DNA of 64,000 nt from Ancylobacter sp. Lp-2 (GCF_020523795.1 NZ_JAJALI010000006.1:62001-126000); one strand, 5' to 3'. Shown: positions 19,651 to 28,707, numbered from the stretch's first letter. Program-made: numbers and translations. The notes: a model not told the origin generated them from the sequence alone.

Positions 19651-20484
19651 TCACTGGCCGTGACGCGCCACGCGCTCGATCTCGGCGCGCACCAGCCGCT
19701 CCACCAGCTCCGGCAGGTTCTCGTCCAGCCAGCTGCGCAGCATCGGCCGCAGCGCATCGGTGACCACGTCTTCCATCGAGCGGGTGTTGGAAGCGACGGT
19801 GCGGGACAGCGCGCCGAAGGAGCTCGCCACCGATTCGCCGGCGGCGCCGGACACCAGGCGGTTCGGCCGGCTGTCGGCCTCGGCGAGCGCCGCGCGGGCC
19901 ATCAGCGAGCGCGGCTCCGCACGCGCGGTCTCGACGAACGGCGTGTCCTCGGCGGTGCGGCGCTCGGCGAGCGTGGAATTGAGACGCGACGAAACCACGG
20001 CGGGCTTGGCTTGCACCTGCATATCGGCAGTCTCCGGGAAGGCTTTGGGGGCGAGGGATTCGACGGATCGGGTCACGGCGGCCATGACCTGCGCATGCAA
20101 ACTTCCAGCCAGGCCATCGAGTTCCGCATGCACGGCGCGCTCGACGCTGCTGGAAGGCTCGGCCCGTGCCGGGAGCGGCGCGGGCGCGGCGGCCGGCTCG
20201 GCCTCGCGCGGGAGCGGCGGCGCGGCGGCGCGCGGGGCGGCGGGATCGAGGGGAGCCACGGTCTCCTGCGGCTCCACGGCAACTGGCACCGCCTCGTCGG
20301 GAACCGGCTGCGGCGTGAGGGCGACGTCCGGCGCGCCCTCGTCTTCCGGGGCTTCCACCACCTCGACGAGGCTGACGGCCCGCGCCGCCTCGCTCTCGCC
20401 CGTCACGTCGTCGGAGATGATCCGCCTGATCGAGGCGAGGATCTCATCCATCGACGGCTCGTTCGCCCTCGCACTTACCGACAT
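19651..20484 (-). CDS. popZ: PopZ-type polar organising protein (DUF2497), 277 aa
   Basis: PopZ forms a space-filling matrix at the pole that captures the chromosome origin via ParB. The N-terminal signature EPSMDEILASIRRIISDD and a C-terminal oligomerisation helix region (SMEDVVTDALRPMLRSWLDENL ... VRAEIERVAR) are joined by a Pro/Ala/Glu-rich acidic linker, the standard PopZ layout. An ATG 9 bp upstream, with AAGGA just before it, is an alternative start. It is adjacent to valS, a conserved neighbourhood. Confidence 0.88.
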   Translation of the reverse strand: MSVSARANEPSMDEILASIRRIISDDVTGESEAARAVSLVEVVEAPEDEGAPDVALTPQPVPDEAVPVAVEPQETVAPLDPAAPRAAAPPLPREAEPAAAPAPLPARAEPSSSVERAVHAELDGLAGSLHAQVMAAVTRSVESLAPKAFPETADMQVQAKPAVVSSRLNSTLAERRTAEDTPFVETARAEPRSLMARAALAEADSRPNRLVSGAAGESVASSFGALSRTVASNTRSMEDVVTDALRPMLRSWLDENLPELVERLVRAEIERVARHGQ

Positions 20485-20719
20485 GCGCTGCATCCGATCC
20501 TTGAAACGCGTACTCACACGATCAGCGGATCTGCTGATCCGACGAATCATACCTTAATACTTTGTAAACATGCCACTAGCGCCAATGTCGCGCCAACAAG
20601 CCGCCGCCGGCTTGTGGATGACTGGCCGAAACCGCCCCCGTCCCCAGCGGCATCTCGCGCTCATTCCTGCCGGCCACCGGCGGCAAGGCGCCACCCGCGA
20701 CCGCGCACGGGACCTCCGG

Positions 20720-21652
20720 TCAGGCGCGATCCCGCCACGCACCCGGTCGGGAAATCCGCTCGCGAAAATAGTTCTGGTCTTCTTCCCCCGCCACCCCGAA
20801 GGAGAAGTCGGTAGCCGCCCTCTCTCTCACTAGCACGACCTCCGCGCGACCCTTTAAGTCGGGAAATATGGTGCGGTAGTCGATATCCAAACCGATAAAG
20901 ACCTTAATATCCTCGTAAGTGACGAATCCACTGCCCATATCGACACCAACAGCCGGAAGCTCAAAAACTATATCAAGTATCTGGCCTGCCCCGATGACTG
21001 TCGAGACCTTTTTCTGGGTCCAATTCATTTTAACCCATCCAGATCCCTCCCTAAAAATCGCATTAAACTTGTAGTACTCAATAAATGCCGGCGTACTCCC
21101 GCAGTTCCGGAACAAAAAACTTACGCCCATCGGCCTCGAGGGCCGCTGATCGACAACCACATCCTCGAAGACGAGATAGGCGCGCAGCTCCGTCCGGGCC
21201 ACCTTCTCGCTGAGCTCGACCGCGCGCATGGCCGCCCGGTTCGCCTCCCGGCTGAGCCACAGCGCCACCACCACCGCCACCGTGCCGACCAGCGACAGCA
21301 CCGCCCCGGCCAGCGCGAAGGCCCCCTGCCACCAGCTGATATCGACCAGTTGCCGGGTCGAGTCCGCCATCGACTGCTGGGCGGCAAGGTCGCTCGCCTC
21401 GCGTCGGCGACTCTCCTCGTCGGCGCGCTCGGCCCGCTCGGCATCGGCGAGGTCCTCGACGACCTGAACCCGCAAAGCCGCGCCGTCCCGGACGCCCCGC
21501 ACCGTGACGCCCGGCTCGGCCGGCGCCGGCATGGAGGTTCCCATGCCGGCACCGGCGGTCGGCCCGGTCGCGGATTCGGCCGCCCGCGCCGGCGAGCCGA
21601 CCAGCAGCGCGGCGACGGCGGCAGCGGCCATCCGGGCGCGAACGGACATCAT
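20720..21652 (-). CDS. membrane protein of unknown function, about 310 aa, GC-discordant C-terminal half
   Basis: It has a signal-like N-terminus (MMSVRARMAAAAVAALLV...AR-A), then a charged helical stretch rich in Ala/Glu/Arg (about residues 55-95), then a strong transmembrane helix in the region WWQGAFALAGAVLSLVGTVAVVVALW, then a soluble C-terminal domain of about 170 residues beginning LRAYLVFEDVVVD. The coding sequence for that last domain is only about 42-43 percent GC by hand count in two 60-bp samples, against about 60-70 percent upstream. No family recognised; this single-helix protein with a beta-rich C-terminal domain resembles uncharacterised phage or island-borne membrane proteins only in layout. 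Confidence 0.65.
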   Translation of the reverse strand: MMSVRARMAAAAVAALLVGSPARAAESATGPTAGAGMGTSMPAPAEPGVTVRGVRDGAALRVQVVEDLADAERAERADEESRRREASDLAAQQSMADSTRQLVDISWWQGAFALAGAVLSLVGTVAVVVALWLSREANRAAMRAVELSEKVARTELRAYLVFEDVVVDQRPSRPMGVSFLFRNCGSTPAFIEYYKFNAIFREGSGWVKMNWTQKKVSTVIGAGQILDIVFELPAVGVDMGSGFVTYEDIKVFIGLDIDYRTIFPDLKGRAEVVLVRERAATDFSFGVAGEEDQNYFRERISRPGAWRDRA

Positions 21653-22022
21653 GATGCGGGCATCGCCATGGAATCGGCCGTGGAATCGAGTGATGCGGCC
21701 ACTTTCCGGCGCTCCGCGGGGGAAGGTCAAGGCCGGCGGCGCGGCCTCCTTCCGCCGCCCTTGGCAACGACACCCCCATGTGGCTCGACGTCCGCCGCCC
21801 GCATACGGCGACGACGGCGCCCCCGGAGTGCCGCCCCGAACCGCCGCGCCCGAACCATCAACCTGGAACGCCGCCCCCGGGGCGCCATCTGCGGCTCGAA
21901 GCTGCGATGCGCCTCGGAAGCGGCGCCCCGGAACGTCATCCGTCCCTCCCTGCCGCGTCCTCTGCGCCCCGCTTTACCGCCCGCCGCTTTCCCGCCGCCG
22001 CCTTGCCGAGCCGCCTCGCCTC

Positions 22023-22880
22023 CCCCACGGGCGGCCCTCCGGCGCGCCCGGCGCGAGCCCCGCTCCGGCCCCTCGCGATCTCGATGGTGGTGGCGCGTCG
22101 GGTTGCCGGCGGCGAGCTTCTGGCGCGGCGCGGTGGAGTTGGGCTCCGCCGCCGCCGACGGCACCGGAGATGAGGCACCGCCTTGCCCCGTTCCGCTCTT
22201 CCCGGCCCGGCCGGCCCGGCCCGCCTTGTCGGGTCACTTTGCCCAGTCCCGCCGTCCCGCCCTTCCTCACCCGGCCCACCTTCCCGGCTCCCCCCACCGC
22301 GCCCTCGCTTCCCCGCGGGCGGCCCTTCGGCGCGCCCGGCGCGAGCCCTGCTCCAGCCCCTCGCGATCTCGATGGTGGCGGCGCGTCGGGTTGCCGGCGG
22401 CGAGCTTCGGGCGCGGCGCGGTGGAGTTGGACTCCGCCGCCGCCGACGGCACCGGAGATGAGGCACCGCCTTGCCCCGTTCCGCTCTTCCCGGCCCGGCC
22501 GGCCCGGCCCGCCTTGTCGGGTCACTTTGCCCAGTCCCGCCGTCCCGCCCTTCCTCACCCGGCCCACCTTCCCGGCTCCCCCCACCGCGCCCTCGCTTCC
22601 CCGCGGGCGGCCCTTCGGCGCGCCCGGCGCGAACCCTGCTCCAGCCCCTCGCGATCTCGATGGTGGCGGCGCGTCGGGTTGCCGGCGGCGAGCTTCGGGC
22701 GCGGCGCGGTGGAGTTGGACTCCGCCGCCGATGGCACCGGAGATGAGGCCCCGCCTTGCCCCGTTCCGCTCTTCCCGGCCCGGCCCGCCTTGTCGAGCCC
22801 ACTTTGCCCGGTCCCGCCGTCCCGCCCTTCCTCACCCGGCCCCACCTTCCCGGCTCGGCCCGCCGTCCCCGTCGCCGCCC
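22023..22880. repeat. three tandem copies of a 288-bp unit
   Basis: The block reading CCCCGCGGGCGGCCCTTCGG recurs at 22311 and 22599, and as CCCCACGGG... at 22023, so the period is 288 bp. Copies 1 and 2 are almost identical, with their second halves identical by eye. Copy 3 lacks a 3-bp and an about 9-bp segment, and its end diverges. The period is divisible by three, so long open frames run through the block on both strands, but they are arginine/proline-rich, lack ribosome sites and show no domain. The preceding 21653-22022 also holds no recognised gene. The plus strand is strongly pyrimidine-biased within the unit. Confidence 0.9.
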
Positions 22881-22889
22881 GCCAAACGA

Positions 22890-22916
22890 AAATGCCCGGC
22901 ACGAGGCCGGGCATTT
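22890..22916 (-). terminator. rho-independent terminator of the tolC-type gene
   Basis: A perfect 11-bp inverted repeat, AAATGCCCGGC/GCCGGGCATTT with a 5-base loop, lies 37 bp after the tolC stop. On the minus strand the stem ends in TTTTCG. Confidence 0.85.
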
Positions 22917-22953
22917 CCATCGTCGATTGCAGGACGCCGGAACGGCGCCGGCG

Positions 22954-24369
22954 TCACTGCCCGCCGGGGGTGCGCACGCCGATCCAGGCATCGCGCACCT
23001 GGTCGTAATGGATCTTCGGGTTGTAGGTGGCCACCTTCAGCCGCAGCTTGGCGGAGTTGAGGTCGCCGATCGCCGACAGCACCGCATAGGAGGCGACCAC
23101 CCGGTCGCGCTGGGCGATGACCAGGCTGGCGCGGGCGTTGAACAGCGCCGTCTGCGCGTTCAGCACGTCGAGCGTGGTGCGCTGGCCGACGCGCCACTCC
23201 TCGCGCACGCCGCGCAGCGCGATCTCGTTGGCGGCGACCGAGGCCTGCGCCGATTCGATGGCGTCCTTCGACGCCACCAGCGCGCCCCAGTACTGCACGA
23301 CATTCGCCCGCACCTGGTCGCGGTTCACGTCGACCTCGATGCGCGACTGGCTGAGCAGTTCCTTGCTCTGCCGGATGGTCGCGAACTCGCCGCCGCCCTG
23401 GTAGATCGGCACCGAGAGGTTCAGCGTCGCGGCGGCGCTGGTGGCCCGCTCGGCGGTCGAGGACGAGTTGTAGTTGGAGGCCGCCGCGCCGTTCAGGGTC
23501 AGCTGCGGCGACAGCGCCGATTCGGCCACCTTCACGTTCGACATCGAGGCGTCGACCGCGAATTCGGCCGCCTTCACCGCCGGATGATGGCCGAGGCCCA
23601 GCTGGATCGCGGCGTCGACATTCTTCGGCAGCATCGGGTCGATCGGCCGGCCCGGCGACAGCTTGACCGCCTTCAGCCCCGTCACCTGGAAGAACACCGC
23701 CTGCGAGGTGGTCAAGTTGGACTGCGCCTGCGACAGCAGACTCTGGGCGTTGGCGACGGAGGCCTCGGCCTGGGCGACGTCGGTGCGGGTGATCTCGCCG
23801 ACGGCGAAGCGGTCGCGCGCCGCACGCAGTTCTTCCTGCAGTGCCGCCAGGTTCTGCTTCTGCAGCTCCACCAGCGCCGAGTTCTGCAGCACGTTCATAT
23901 AGGCGGTCACGCCGTCGAGCAGCACCAGCTGCTCGGTGTTGCGCAGCAATTCGCGCTGGCCCCTCACCTGCGATTCGGCGCCACGCACCGAATTCGCGGT
24001 GCGCAGCCCATCATAGATGGTCTGGCTGATGGTGATGCCGAATCCCGAGGGAAACAGCCGGCTGTTGCTGATCGTGTTGCCGTTGTTCAGGAGCGCGGCG
24101 GCGCTGCCCGAGGAAACGCGCGTCTCCGACCATTGGGCGCCGATGCTGGCGCTGCCGAACACCTGCGGGCGATAGCCGCCCAGCGCGATCGGCACATATT
24201 CGTCGGTGGCGCGGGTGGCGGCACGCTGTGAATTCAACGTCGGGTTGCCGCTATAGGCCGAGACCAGAGCCTGATCGAGCGTCTGAGCTGCGGCCGGAAG
24301 CGACGTTCCAATGACGAAAACGGCGATCGCGGACGCGACCAGCCTGCCCCCGGTAGCATCAAGCCACAT
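22954..24369 (-). CDS. tolC: TolC-family outer-membrane efflux protein, 471 aa
   Basis: An outer-membrane channel subunit that works with inner-membrane pumps or type I secretion systems. It has a signal peptide ending ...SLPAAAQ, then TLDQALVSAYSGNPTLNSQRA, two structural repeats rich in coiled-coil (RAARDRFAVGEITRTDVAQA and the C-terminal GVREEWRVGQRTTLDVLNAQ). The second is the classic TolC motif. I chose the ATG giving MWLDATGG, preceded by CAGGGG. No pump genes sit beside it, so it is a stand-alone gene as in other Rhizobiales. Confidence 0.92.
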   Translation of the reverse strand: MWLDATGGRLVASAIAVFVIGTSLPAAAQTLDQALVSAYSGNPTLNSQRAATRATDEYVPIALGGYRPQVFGSASIGAQWSETRVSSGSAAALLNNGNTISNSRLFPSGFGITISQTIYDGLRTANSVRGAESQVRGQRELLRNTEQLVLLDGVTAYMNVLQNSALVELQKQNLAALQEELRAARDRFAVGEITRTDVAQAEASVANAQSLLSQAQSNLTTSQAVFFQVTGLKAVKLSPGRPIDPMLPKNVDAAIQLGLGHHPAVKAAEFAVDASMSNVKVAESALSPQLTLNGAAASNYNSSSTAERATSAAATLNLSVPIYQGGGEFATIRQSKELLSQSRIEVDVNRDQVRANVVQYWGALVASKDAIESAQASVAANEIALRGVREEWRVGQRTTLDVLNAQTALFNARASLVIAQRDRVVASYAVLSAIGDLNSAKLRLKVATYNPKIHYDQVRDAWIGVRTPGGQ

Positions 24370-24547
24370 GCTCAAACCCCTGCACAACGCGCGACTAGAA
24401 CGGAACCAGCTACCATCGGCTGATTCTCATCTATGTATGACGGACTGTCAGAATAAGAGGAGGAAGAGGAGCTGTGAACCGGGAGTAACGGGCTGGAACC
24501 ATTTTGCCGGGGGCCGCGGCAGATCAGCCACAGCCCCGCGCAAAGGC

Positions 24548-25210
24548 TTAGAATACAAAGGCCGGCGCCGCCTCGAAACCCGGCAACGTGGGCACGGCGG
24601 CATCGAAGACGATACGTGAGCCGATACCGCCGGGGGTGTTGGTGAACACCGTGGCGCGGCCGGCGCGCCCCCGCCCGATCACCGCAACGAGTCGGCCACC
24701 CGGCTTCAGCTGGGAGAGCAGCGCCTTGGGCGCCTCGTCGACCGAACCGTTCAGCAGAATCGCGTCATAGGGCGCCTCGGCCGGCCAGCCGGCGGTCAGC
24801 GTTCCCTTTACATAGGCGGCGTTCAGCAGGCCGAGTTCGGTGAGCACGCCGGCCCCCTGGTCGGCCAGCTCGGCATCCTCTTCCAGCGAGACCACCTGGC
24901 CGGCGAGCTTGGCCAGCACCGCGGTGGAGTAGCCGGTGGCGGCGCCGACATCGAGCACCAGGTCGCCCTCGCCGATCTCGGCCGCCTGCAGCAGCTTGGC
25001 GAGCACCATCGGCTCCATGAGATAGCGGGAGGGCGCGCCCTCCTTCACCAGCAGATCGTCGTCGATATAGGCGAAGTTGCGCAGCGCGGCGGGAACGAAG
25101 CGCTCGCGCGGCGTCTCCATCATGGCGGCGACGATCTTGAGATCGGTCACGTCATTTGCCCGTACCTGCGCATCGACCATGGCACGGCGCATCTCAGCGA
25201 AATCGATCAT
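24548..25210 (-). CDS. protein-L-isoaspartate O-methyltransferase family, 220 aa
   Basis: A SAM-dependent methyltransferase of the Pcm family, which repairs isoaspartyl residues. It has the N-terminal Pcm segment DFAEMRRAMVDAQVRANDVTD, the substrate-binding RERFVPAALRNFAYIDDDL, and the SAM-binding LDVGAATGYSTAVLAKLAG near residue 85. The common alphaproteobacterial form upstream of tolC has this length. The ATG giving MIDFAEMR is the natural start; a longer frame reads through the promoter region. Confidence 0.88.
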   Translation of the reverse strand: MIDFAEMRRAMVDAQVRANDVTDLKIVAAMMETPRERFVPAALRNFAYIDDDLLVKEGAPSRYLMEPMVLAKLLQAAEIGEGDLVLDVGAATGYSTAVLAKLAGQVVSLEEDAELADQGAGVLTELGLLNAAYVKGTLTAGWPAEAPYDAILLNGSVDEAPKALLSQLKPGGRLVAVIGRGRAGRATVFTNTPGGIGSRIVFDAAVPTLPGFEAAPAFVF

Positions 25211-25659
25211 TCTGGCGCAATCCCGACTACGTTCCCCGGAAACGCCGCCGAGGTTCCTGCGGGCAAGGCTCCCCACCCTGTTTCCCGCCCTCGCGCGGCC
25301 AGTCATGAGTAGTGCGACGCACGCCGGCTTGGCAAGCGTTCTTAAGGCGAGGCGTCTCAAGACAAGGGTTCATAGGTGGAACTCGCGCCCGCGCGCTCCA
25401 TTACACGACGCCAAAAGAGACCGCCCTCGGCCCCTCCTCCGCCCGATCGTCCACCGGTTGGCGAGGTTGCTCCCATCATACACCTCACCGCACCGCATCG
25501 GCCCCGCCCGCCACGCCGGCAGGATCGTTCCCATCGTCCACCGCACTGCACAGCGCCGGGGACGAGCGGCCATCCTCCGTTGCCGTCCGCGAGCGGCTCT
25601 GTTATGAGGCGCCTCGGCTGCAAGGCGAACGCCTCTTCGGAGCGCGCTTCGCCGTCTGC
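25211..25659. other. spacer between pcm-type gene and tRNA-Cys
   Basis: No gene is supported. It contains two imperfect copies of CCCATCrTmCACC about 50 bp apart and, near its right end, the candidate tRNA promoter listed separately. Confidence 0.4.
25580..25608 (+). promoter_or_regulatory. candidate sigma-70 promoter of tRNA-Cys
   Basis: TTGCCG and TATGAG are separated by 17 bp. The mature tRNA begins about 51 bp after the -10 element. Confidence 0.4.
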
Positions 25660-25733
25660 GGCCACGTGGCGGAGTGGTTACGCAGCGGACTGCAAATCCG
25701 CGTACGGGGGTTCGATTCCCTCCGTGGCCTCCA
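25660..25733 (+). tRNA. tRNA-Cys (anticodon GCA)
   Basis: A full cloverleaf can be drawn. The 7-bp acceptor stem is GGCCACG with CGTGGCC, the D-arm contains GGAGTGGTTA, the anticodon loop reads CTGCAAA (GCA at 25692-25694), and the T-arm contains GGTTCGATTCC. The 3' discriminator T is followed by an encoded CCA. Confidence 0.97.
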
Positions 25734-25739
25734 ATAGCG

Positions 25740-25779
25740 CACGCGCCGCCGAGACGCCGAAAGGCACCGGCGGCGCGTG
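25740..25779 (+). terminator. strong hairpin after tRNA-Cys
   Basis: A perfect 12-bp inverted repeat, CACGCGCCGCCG ... CGGCGGCGCGTG, with a 16-base loop, begins 7 bp after the tRNA. It is followed by TTGCG rather than a T-run. It probably ends or protects the tRNA transcript. Confidence 0.5.
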
Positions 25780-25946
25780 TTGCGCCCACAACAGGGAGTA
25801 GCGGGTGGAAGGCCCGCGAAGCTCGATCGTTTGACAATGCTGGTTGATCGTCGTTGATGAAACCTCGTCGCTGAAGCCGCCCCCGCGGACAGCGTGCGGG
25901 GCTATGCGCGTTTCACGCCGGTCGCCCGCTTTAAAGGAACTGCTTG

Positions 25947-27752
25947 ATGGTGCCGACGAAACTGGCCAATGCGTTTCGCAACATGATCAGCCCGGACACC
26001 CGGGACACGGTCAAGCGACTGTTCATGAGCGATGGCCGGCGCCACTGGAAGGGCTATGCTCTCTCCTTCCTGTTCATGGGTATCATGGCCGGCACGACCT
26101 CCGGCCTCGCCTACATCATGGGCGACGTGATCAACAAGATCTTCGTCCAGCAGAATTCCGCCGCCGTCTGGATCATGTCCGGAATCGTGCTGGCGCTGAG
26201 CGTTATCAAGGGCTTCGCGACCTACGGGCAGGCGGTGACGCTGGCGCGCGTCGGCAACCGCATCGTCGCCGACAACCAGAAGCGCGTGCTCGACCGCCTG
26301 CTGTCTCAGGATCTGCGCTTCTTCGCTCAGACCCAGACCGCCGAACTGATGATGCGGTTCAACGCCGGCGCCGAGGGCGCGCGCAACGTGCTGAACCTCA
26401 TCATCACCAGCCTCGGCCGCGACCTGCTCTCGGTGATCGGCCTCACCGCGGTGATGATCATCCAGGACCCGTTCATGGCGGTGATCGGGCTGATCGTCAT
26501 GCCGATCGCGGTCGGCGGTGTGCGTAGCTTGATCCGCAAGGTGCAGAAGATCTTCACCCGCGAGTTCCACTCGGCGATCCAGATCATGGGGCAGTCGCTG
26601 GAGGCCTTCCAGGGCATCCGCACCATCAAGTCCTTCAATCTGGAGCCGAACGTCCAGTTCCGGCTGAACGACCGCATCGACGCGCTGGAGAAGGCGTCGA
26701 ACCGCATGGTGCGTGCCCAGTCCCAGTCCGGCCCGCTCATGGAGGCGCTGGGCGGCGTCGCCGTCGGCCTCGTCATCATGTATGCCGGCTACAGCGTGCT
26801 GCATGGCGGGCGCACCCCCGGCGAGTTCTTCTCGGTGATCACCGCGCTGCTGCTCAGCTACGAGCCGGCCAAGCGGCTCGCCCGGCTGAACATCGACCTC
26901 ACGGGGCACCTGCTGGCGGCGCGCATGCTGTTCCAGATTCTCGACCTCAAGCCGACGGAGCAGGATCCCCCCGGCACGCCGGAGTTGAAGCTGGCGCCGA
27001 ATGGCGGCCGCATCGAGTTCGACGACGTCTTCTTCGGCTACCGCCCGGAGGAGCCGGTGCTGAAGGGCCTCAGCTTCGTCGCCGAGGCCGGCAAGACCAC
27101 GGCGCTGGTCGGCCTGTCGGGCGGCGGCAAGAGCACGGTGATGAACCTCATCGAGCGCTTCTACGACATCACCTCGGGCACCATCGCCGTCGACGGGCAG
27201 AAGCTCGAGCACGTCACCCGCCGCTCGGTGCGCGACCAGGTGGCCTTCGTGAGCCAGGACGTGTTCCTGTTCGCGGGCACCGTCTACGACAACATCCTCG
27301 CCGGCCGGCTCGACGCCACCCAGGAGGAGGTCGTGGAGGCCGCGCGCGCCGCGCATGCGCACGACTTCATCTCCGGCTTCGCCAACGGCTACGACACGGC
27401 GGTGGGCGAGCACGGCGCGCAGCTTTCGGGCGGTCAGCGCCAGCGCATCGCCATCGCCCGCGCCTTCCTCAAGAACGCGCCTATCCTGCTGCTGGACGAA
27501 GCCACCGCCGCGCTCGATTCGGAATCCGAAGCCGAGGTGCAGAAGGCGCTGCGCTCGCTGCAGATGCACCGCACGACGCTGGTGATCGCCCATCGCCTGC
27601 AGACCGTCGTCAACGCCGACCGCATCTGCGTCATCGAGGACGGGCGCGTGGTGGAAAGCGGCCGGCACGATGAGTTGATCGCCCGCCGCGGCCGCTATTT
27701 CGGCTTTCACCAGTTGCAGTTTAACGGCCAGGACGAGCGCCTCAGCGCCTGA
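25947..27752 (+). CDS. ABC exporter, fused membrane and ATPase domains (MsbA-like), 601 aa
   Basis: A half-transporter that works as a homodimer. Residues about 40-330 form a six-helix exporter domain. The ATPase domain has Walker A GLSGGGKST near residue 389, Q-loop VSQDVFLF, signature LSGGQRQR, Walker B ILLLDEATAALD and switch His in VIAHRL. The layout resembles MsbA and other lipid or drug exporters; the substrate cannot be read from sequence. Start: ATG with AAGGA upstream; a TTG one codon earlier is possible. It lies between two tRNA genes with a hairpin after it. Confidence 0.92.
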   Translation: MVPTKLANAFRNMISPDTRDTVKRLFMSDGRRHWKGYALSFLFMGIMAGTTSGLAYIMGDVINKIFVQQNSAAVWIMSGIVLALSVIKGFATYGQAVTLARVGNRIVADNQKRVLDRLLSQDLRFFAQTQTAELMMRFNAGAEGARNVLNLIITSLGRDLLSVIGLTAVMIIQDPFMAVIGLIVMPIAVGGVRSLIRKVQKIFTREFHSAIQIMGQSLEAFQGIRTIKSFNLEPNVQFRLNDRIDALEKASNRMVRAQSQSGPLMEALGGVAVGLVIMYAGYSVLHGGRTPGEFFSVITALLLSYEPAKRLARLNIDLTGHLLAARMLFQILDLKPTEQDPPGTPELKLAPNGGRIEFDDVFFGYRPEEPVLKGLSFVAEAGKTTALVGLSGGGKSTVMNLIERFYDITSGTIAVDGQKLEHVTRRSVRDQVAFVSQDVFLFAGTVYDNILAGRLDATQEEVVEAARAAHAHDFISGFANGYDTAVGEHGAQLSGGQRQRIAIARAFLKNAPILLLDEATAALDSESEAEVQKALRSLQMHRTTLVIAHRLQTVVNADRICVIEDGRVVESGRHDELIARRGRYFGFHQLQFNGQDERLSA

Positions 27753-27768
27753 AGATATCCACATGCAT

Positions 27769-27798
27769 GCCGGATGCGACTTCACAAACGCATCCGGC
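27769..27798 (+). terminator. perfect inverted repeat after the ABC exporter gene
   Basis: GCCGGATGCG and CGCATCCGGC flank a 10-base loop, 16 bp after the stop codon. It may act as a terminator. Its right arm lies inside the spacer of the tRNA-Asn promoter, so it could also be an operator. Confidence 0.5.
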
Positions 27799-27809
27799 GT
27801 TGCTATAGG
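27781..27809 (+). promoter_or_regulatory. candidate sigma-70 promoter of tRNA-Asn
   Basis: TTCACA and TATAGG are separated by exactly 17 bp. The tRNA begins about 38 bp after the -10 element. Confidence 0.55.
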
Positions 27810-27846
27810 GGCGCCCATGAAGTGACGGCGACGTGGTCGCCTCCTT

Positions 27847-27922
27847 TCCCTGATAGCTCAGTTGGTAGAGCGTTCGACTGTTAATCGAATGGTCGCAGGT
27901 TCGAGTCCTGCTCAGGGAGCCA
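27847..27922 (+). tRNA. tRNA-Asn (anticodon GTT)
   Basis: A complete cloverleaf: acceptor TCCCTGA with TCAGGGA, D-arm GCTCAGTTGGTAGAGC, anticodon loop CTGTTAA (GTT at 27880-27882), T-arm GCAGGTTCGAGTCCTGC, and encoded CCA. An integrase remnant follows 183 bp downstream, which suggests this tRNA has served as an attachment site. Confidence 0.97.
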
Positions 27923-28105
27923 TCACCTTCTTCTCAGGTGATTTCAGTCACTCTCATCCAGCGTCATGAGCGATCGAAATCGCTGGCAAATCCGCCCGCG
28001 CAATCTCGCAGGCACGCAATTCGCCTCATCCGATATCGCCGCATCTCACGATTCTGTTGGCCTTGATGTTGGCTCCGGGCCTGTGTTTGCTGGCCTCAGG
28101 TGGCA

Positions 28106-28598
28106 GTGGGGACGGCGATCGTGGACTTATCGGATACGGCGTGCCGAGCCGCGAAGGGGCGAGAGAGCGAATACAAGCTCTCCGCTGGCGGTGGCTCTAT
28201 CTCCTGGTGAAGCCCAACGGCGCCCGATTGTGGAATCAGGCGTATCGGTTCGCGGGAAAGCATAAGAAGCTCTCCCATGGCCCCCATCCGATTGTGGCGC
28301 TCTCCGAAGCGCGGCGCCTTCGTGACGACGCCAAGAGGTCGTTGGCCTCAGGGGTCGATCCCGGAGCCAACAAGAAGGCGGAGAAGGTAGCCGCCGGCAG
28401 CATCCGAGAACACCTTCGGCGCCGGCGCCGACGAGCAGATCGAGAGAAGCACCAAGGAAGGTCGGGCAGACGCCACCCTGCAGAAGGCTGACTGGCTTCT
28501 CAGGACGATCGCCGCTCCCCTGACCAAGCGCCTATCCCGGACTTCACGCCCGTCGAGCTCTCCTAGACGTCCTGCGCGACGTGGAGGCCCTCTTCTAG
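28106..28598 (+). pseudogene. degenerate tRNA-type integrase (DUF4102 N-terminus), several frameshifts
   Basis: Three frames together spell the N-terminal part of a P4-type tyrosine integrase. The first reads LSDTACRAAKG...YKLSAGGG. After a one-base loss near 28190 the next reads LYLLVKPNGARLW, YRFAGKHKKLSHG and SEARRLRDDAKRSLASGVDP. From about 28400 a third reads NTFGAGADE, GRADATLQKADWLL and APLTKR, and a last scrap reads LDVLRDVEA. The catalytic C-terminal half is absent. It therefore cannot encode an active recombinase. Its place and orientation right after tRNA-Asn fit an old integration event. I found no copy of the tRNA 3' end further along that would mark a right attachment site. Confidence 0.85.
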
Positions 28599-28707
28599 GG
28601 TGAGAAACCCCGTGATCATCCGCCCGCCTATGCCGGCCGCCACATGGAAAAAACCGACACCCGTCATGCAGGGCGGGTACCGCGGCAGCGGGTTAGTCCA
28701 CTGGTGC

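Noticed and set aside
22023-22880. Tandem repeats as a CRISPR array.
   Set aside because: The unit is 288 bp without short repeat/unique spacer alternation, and there are no cas genes.
21350-23060. Long plus- and minus-strand open frames (350-550 codons) through the tandem-repeat block.
   Set aside because: They exist because the 288-bp unit is a multiple of three and very GC-rich. They are Arg/Pro-rich, lack ribosome sites, run into tolC and show no domain.
25211-25659. Open frames of 100-170 codons between the pcm-type gene and tRNA-Cys.
   Set aside because: They cross the tRNA or promoter region, have no ribosome sites and no recognisable protein features.
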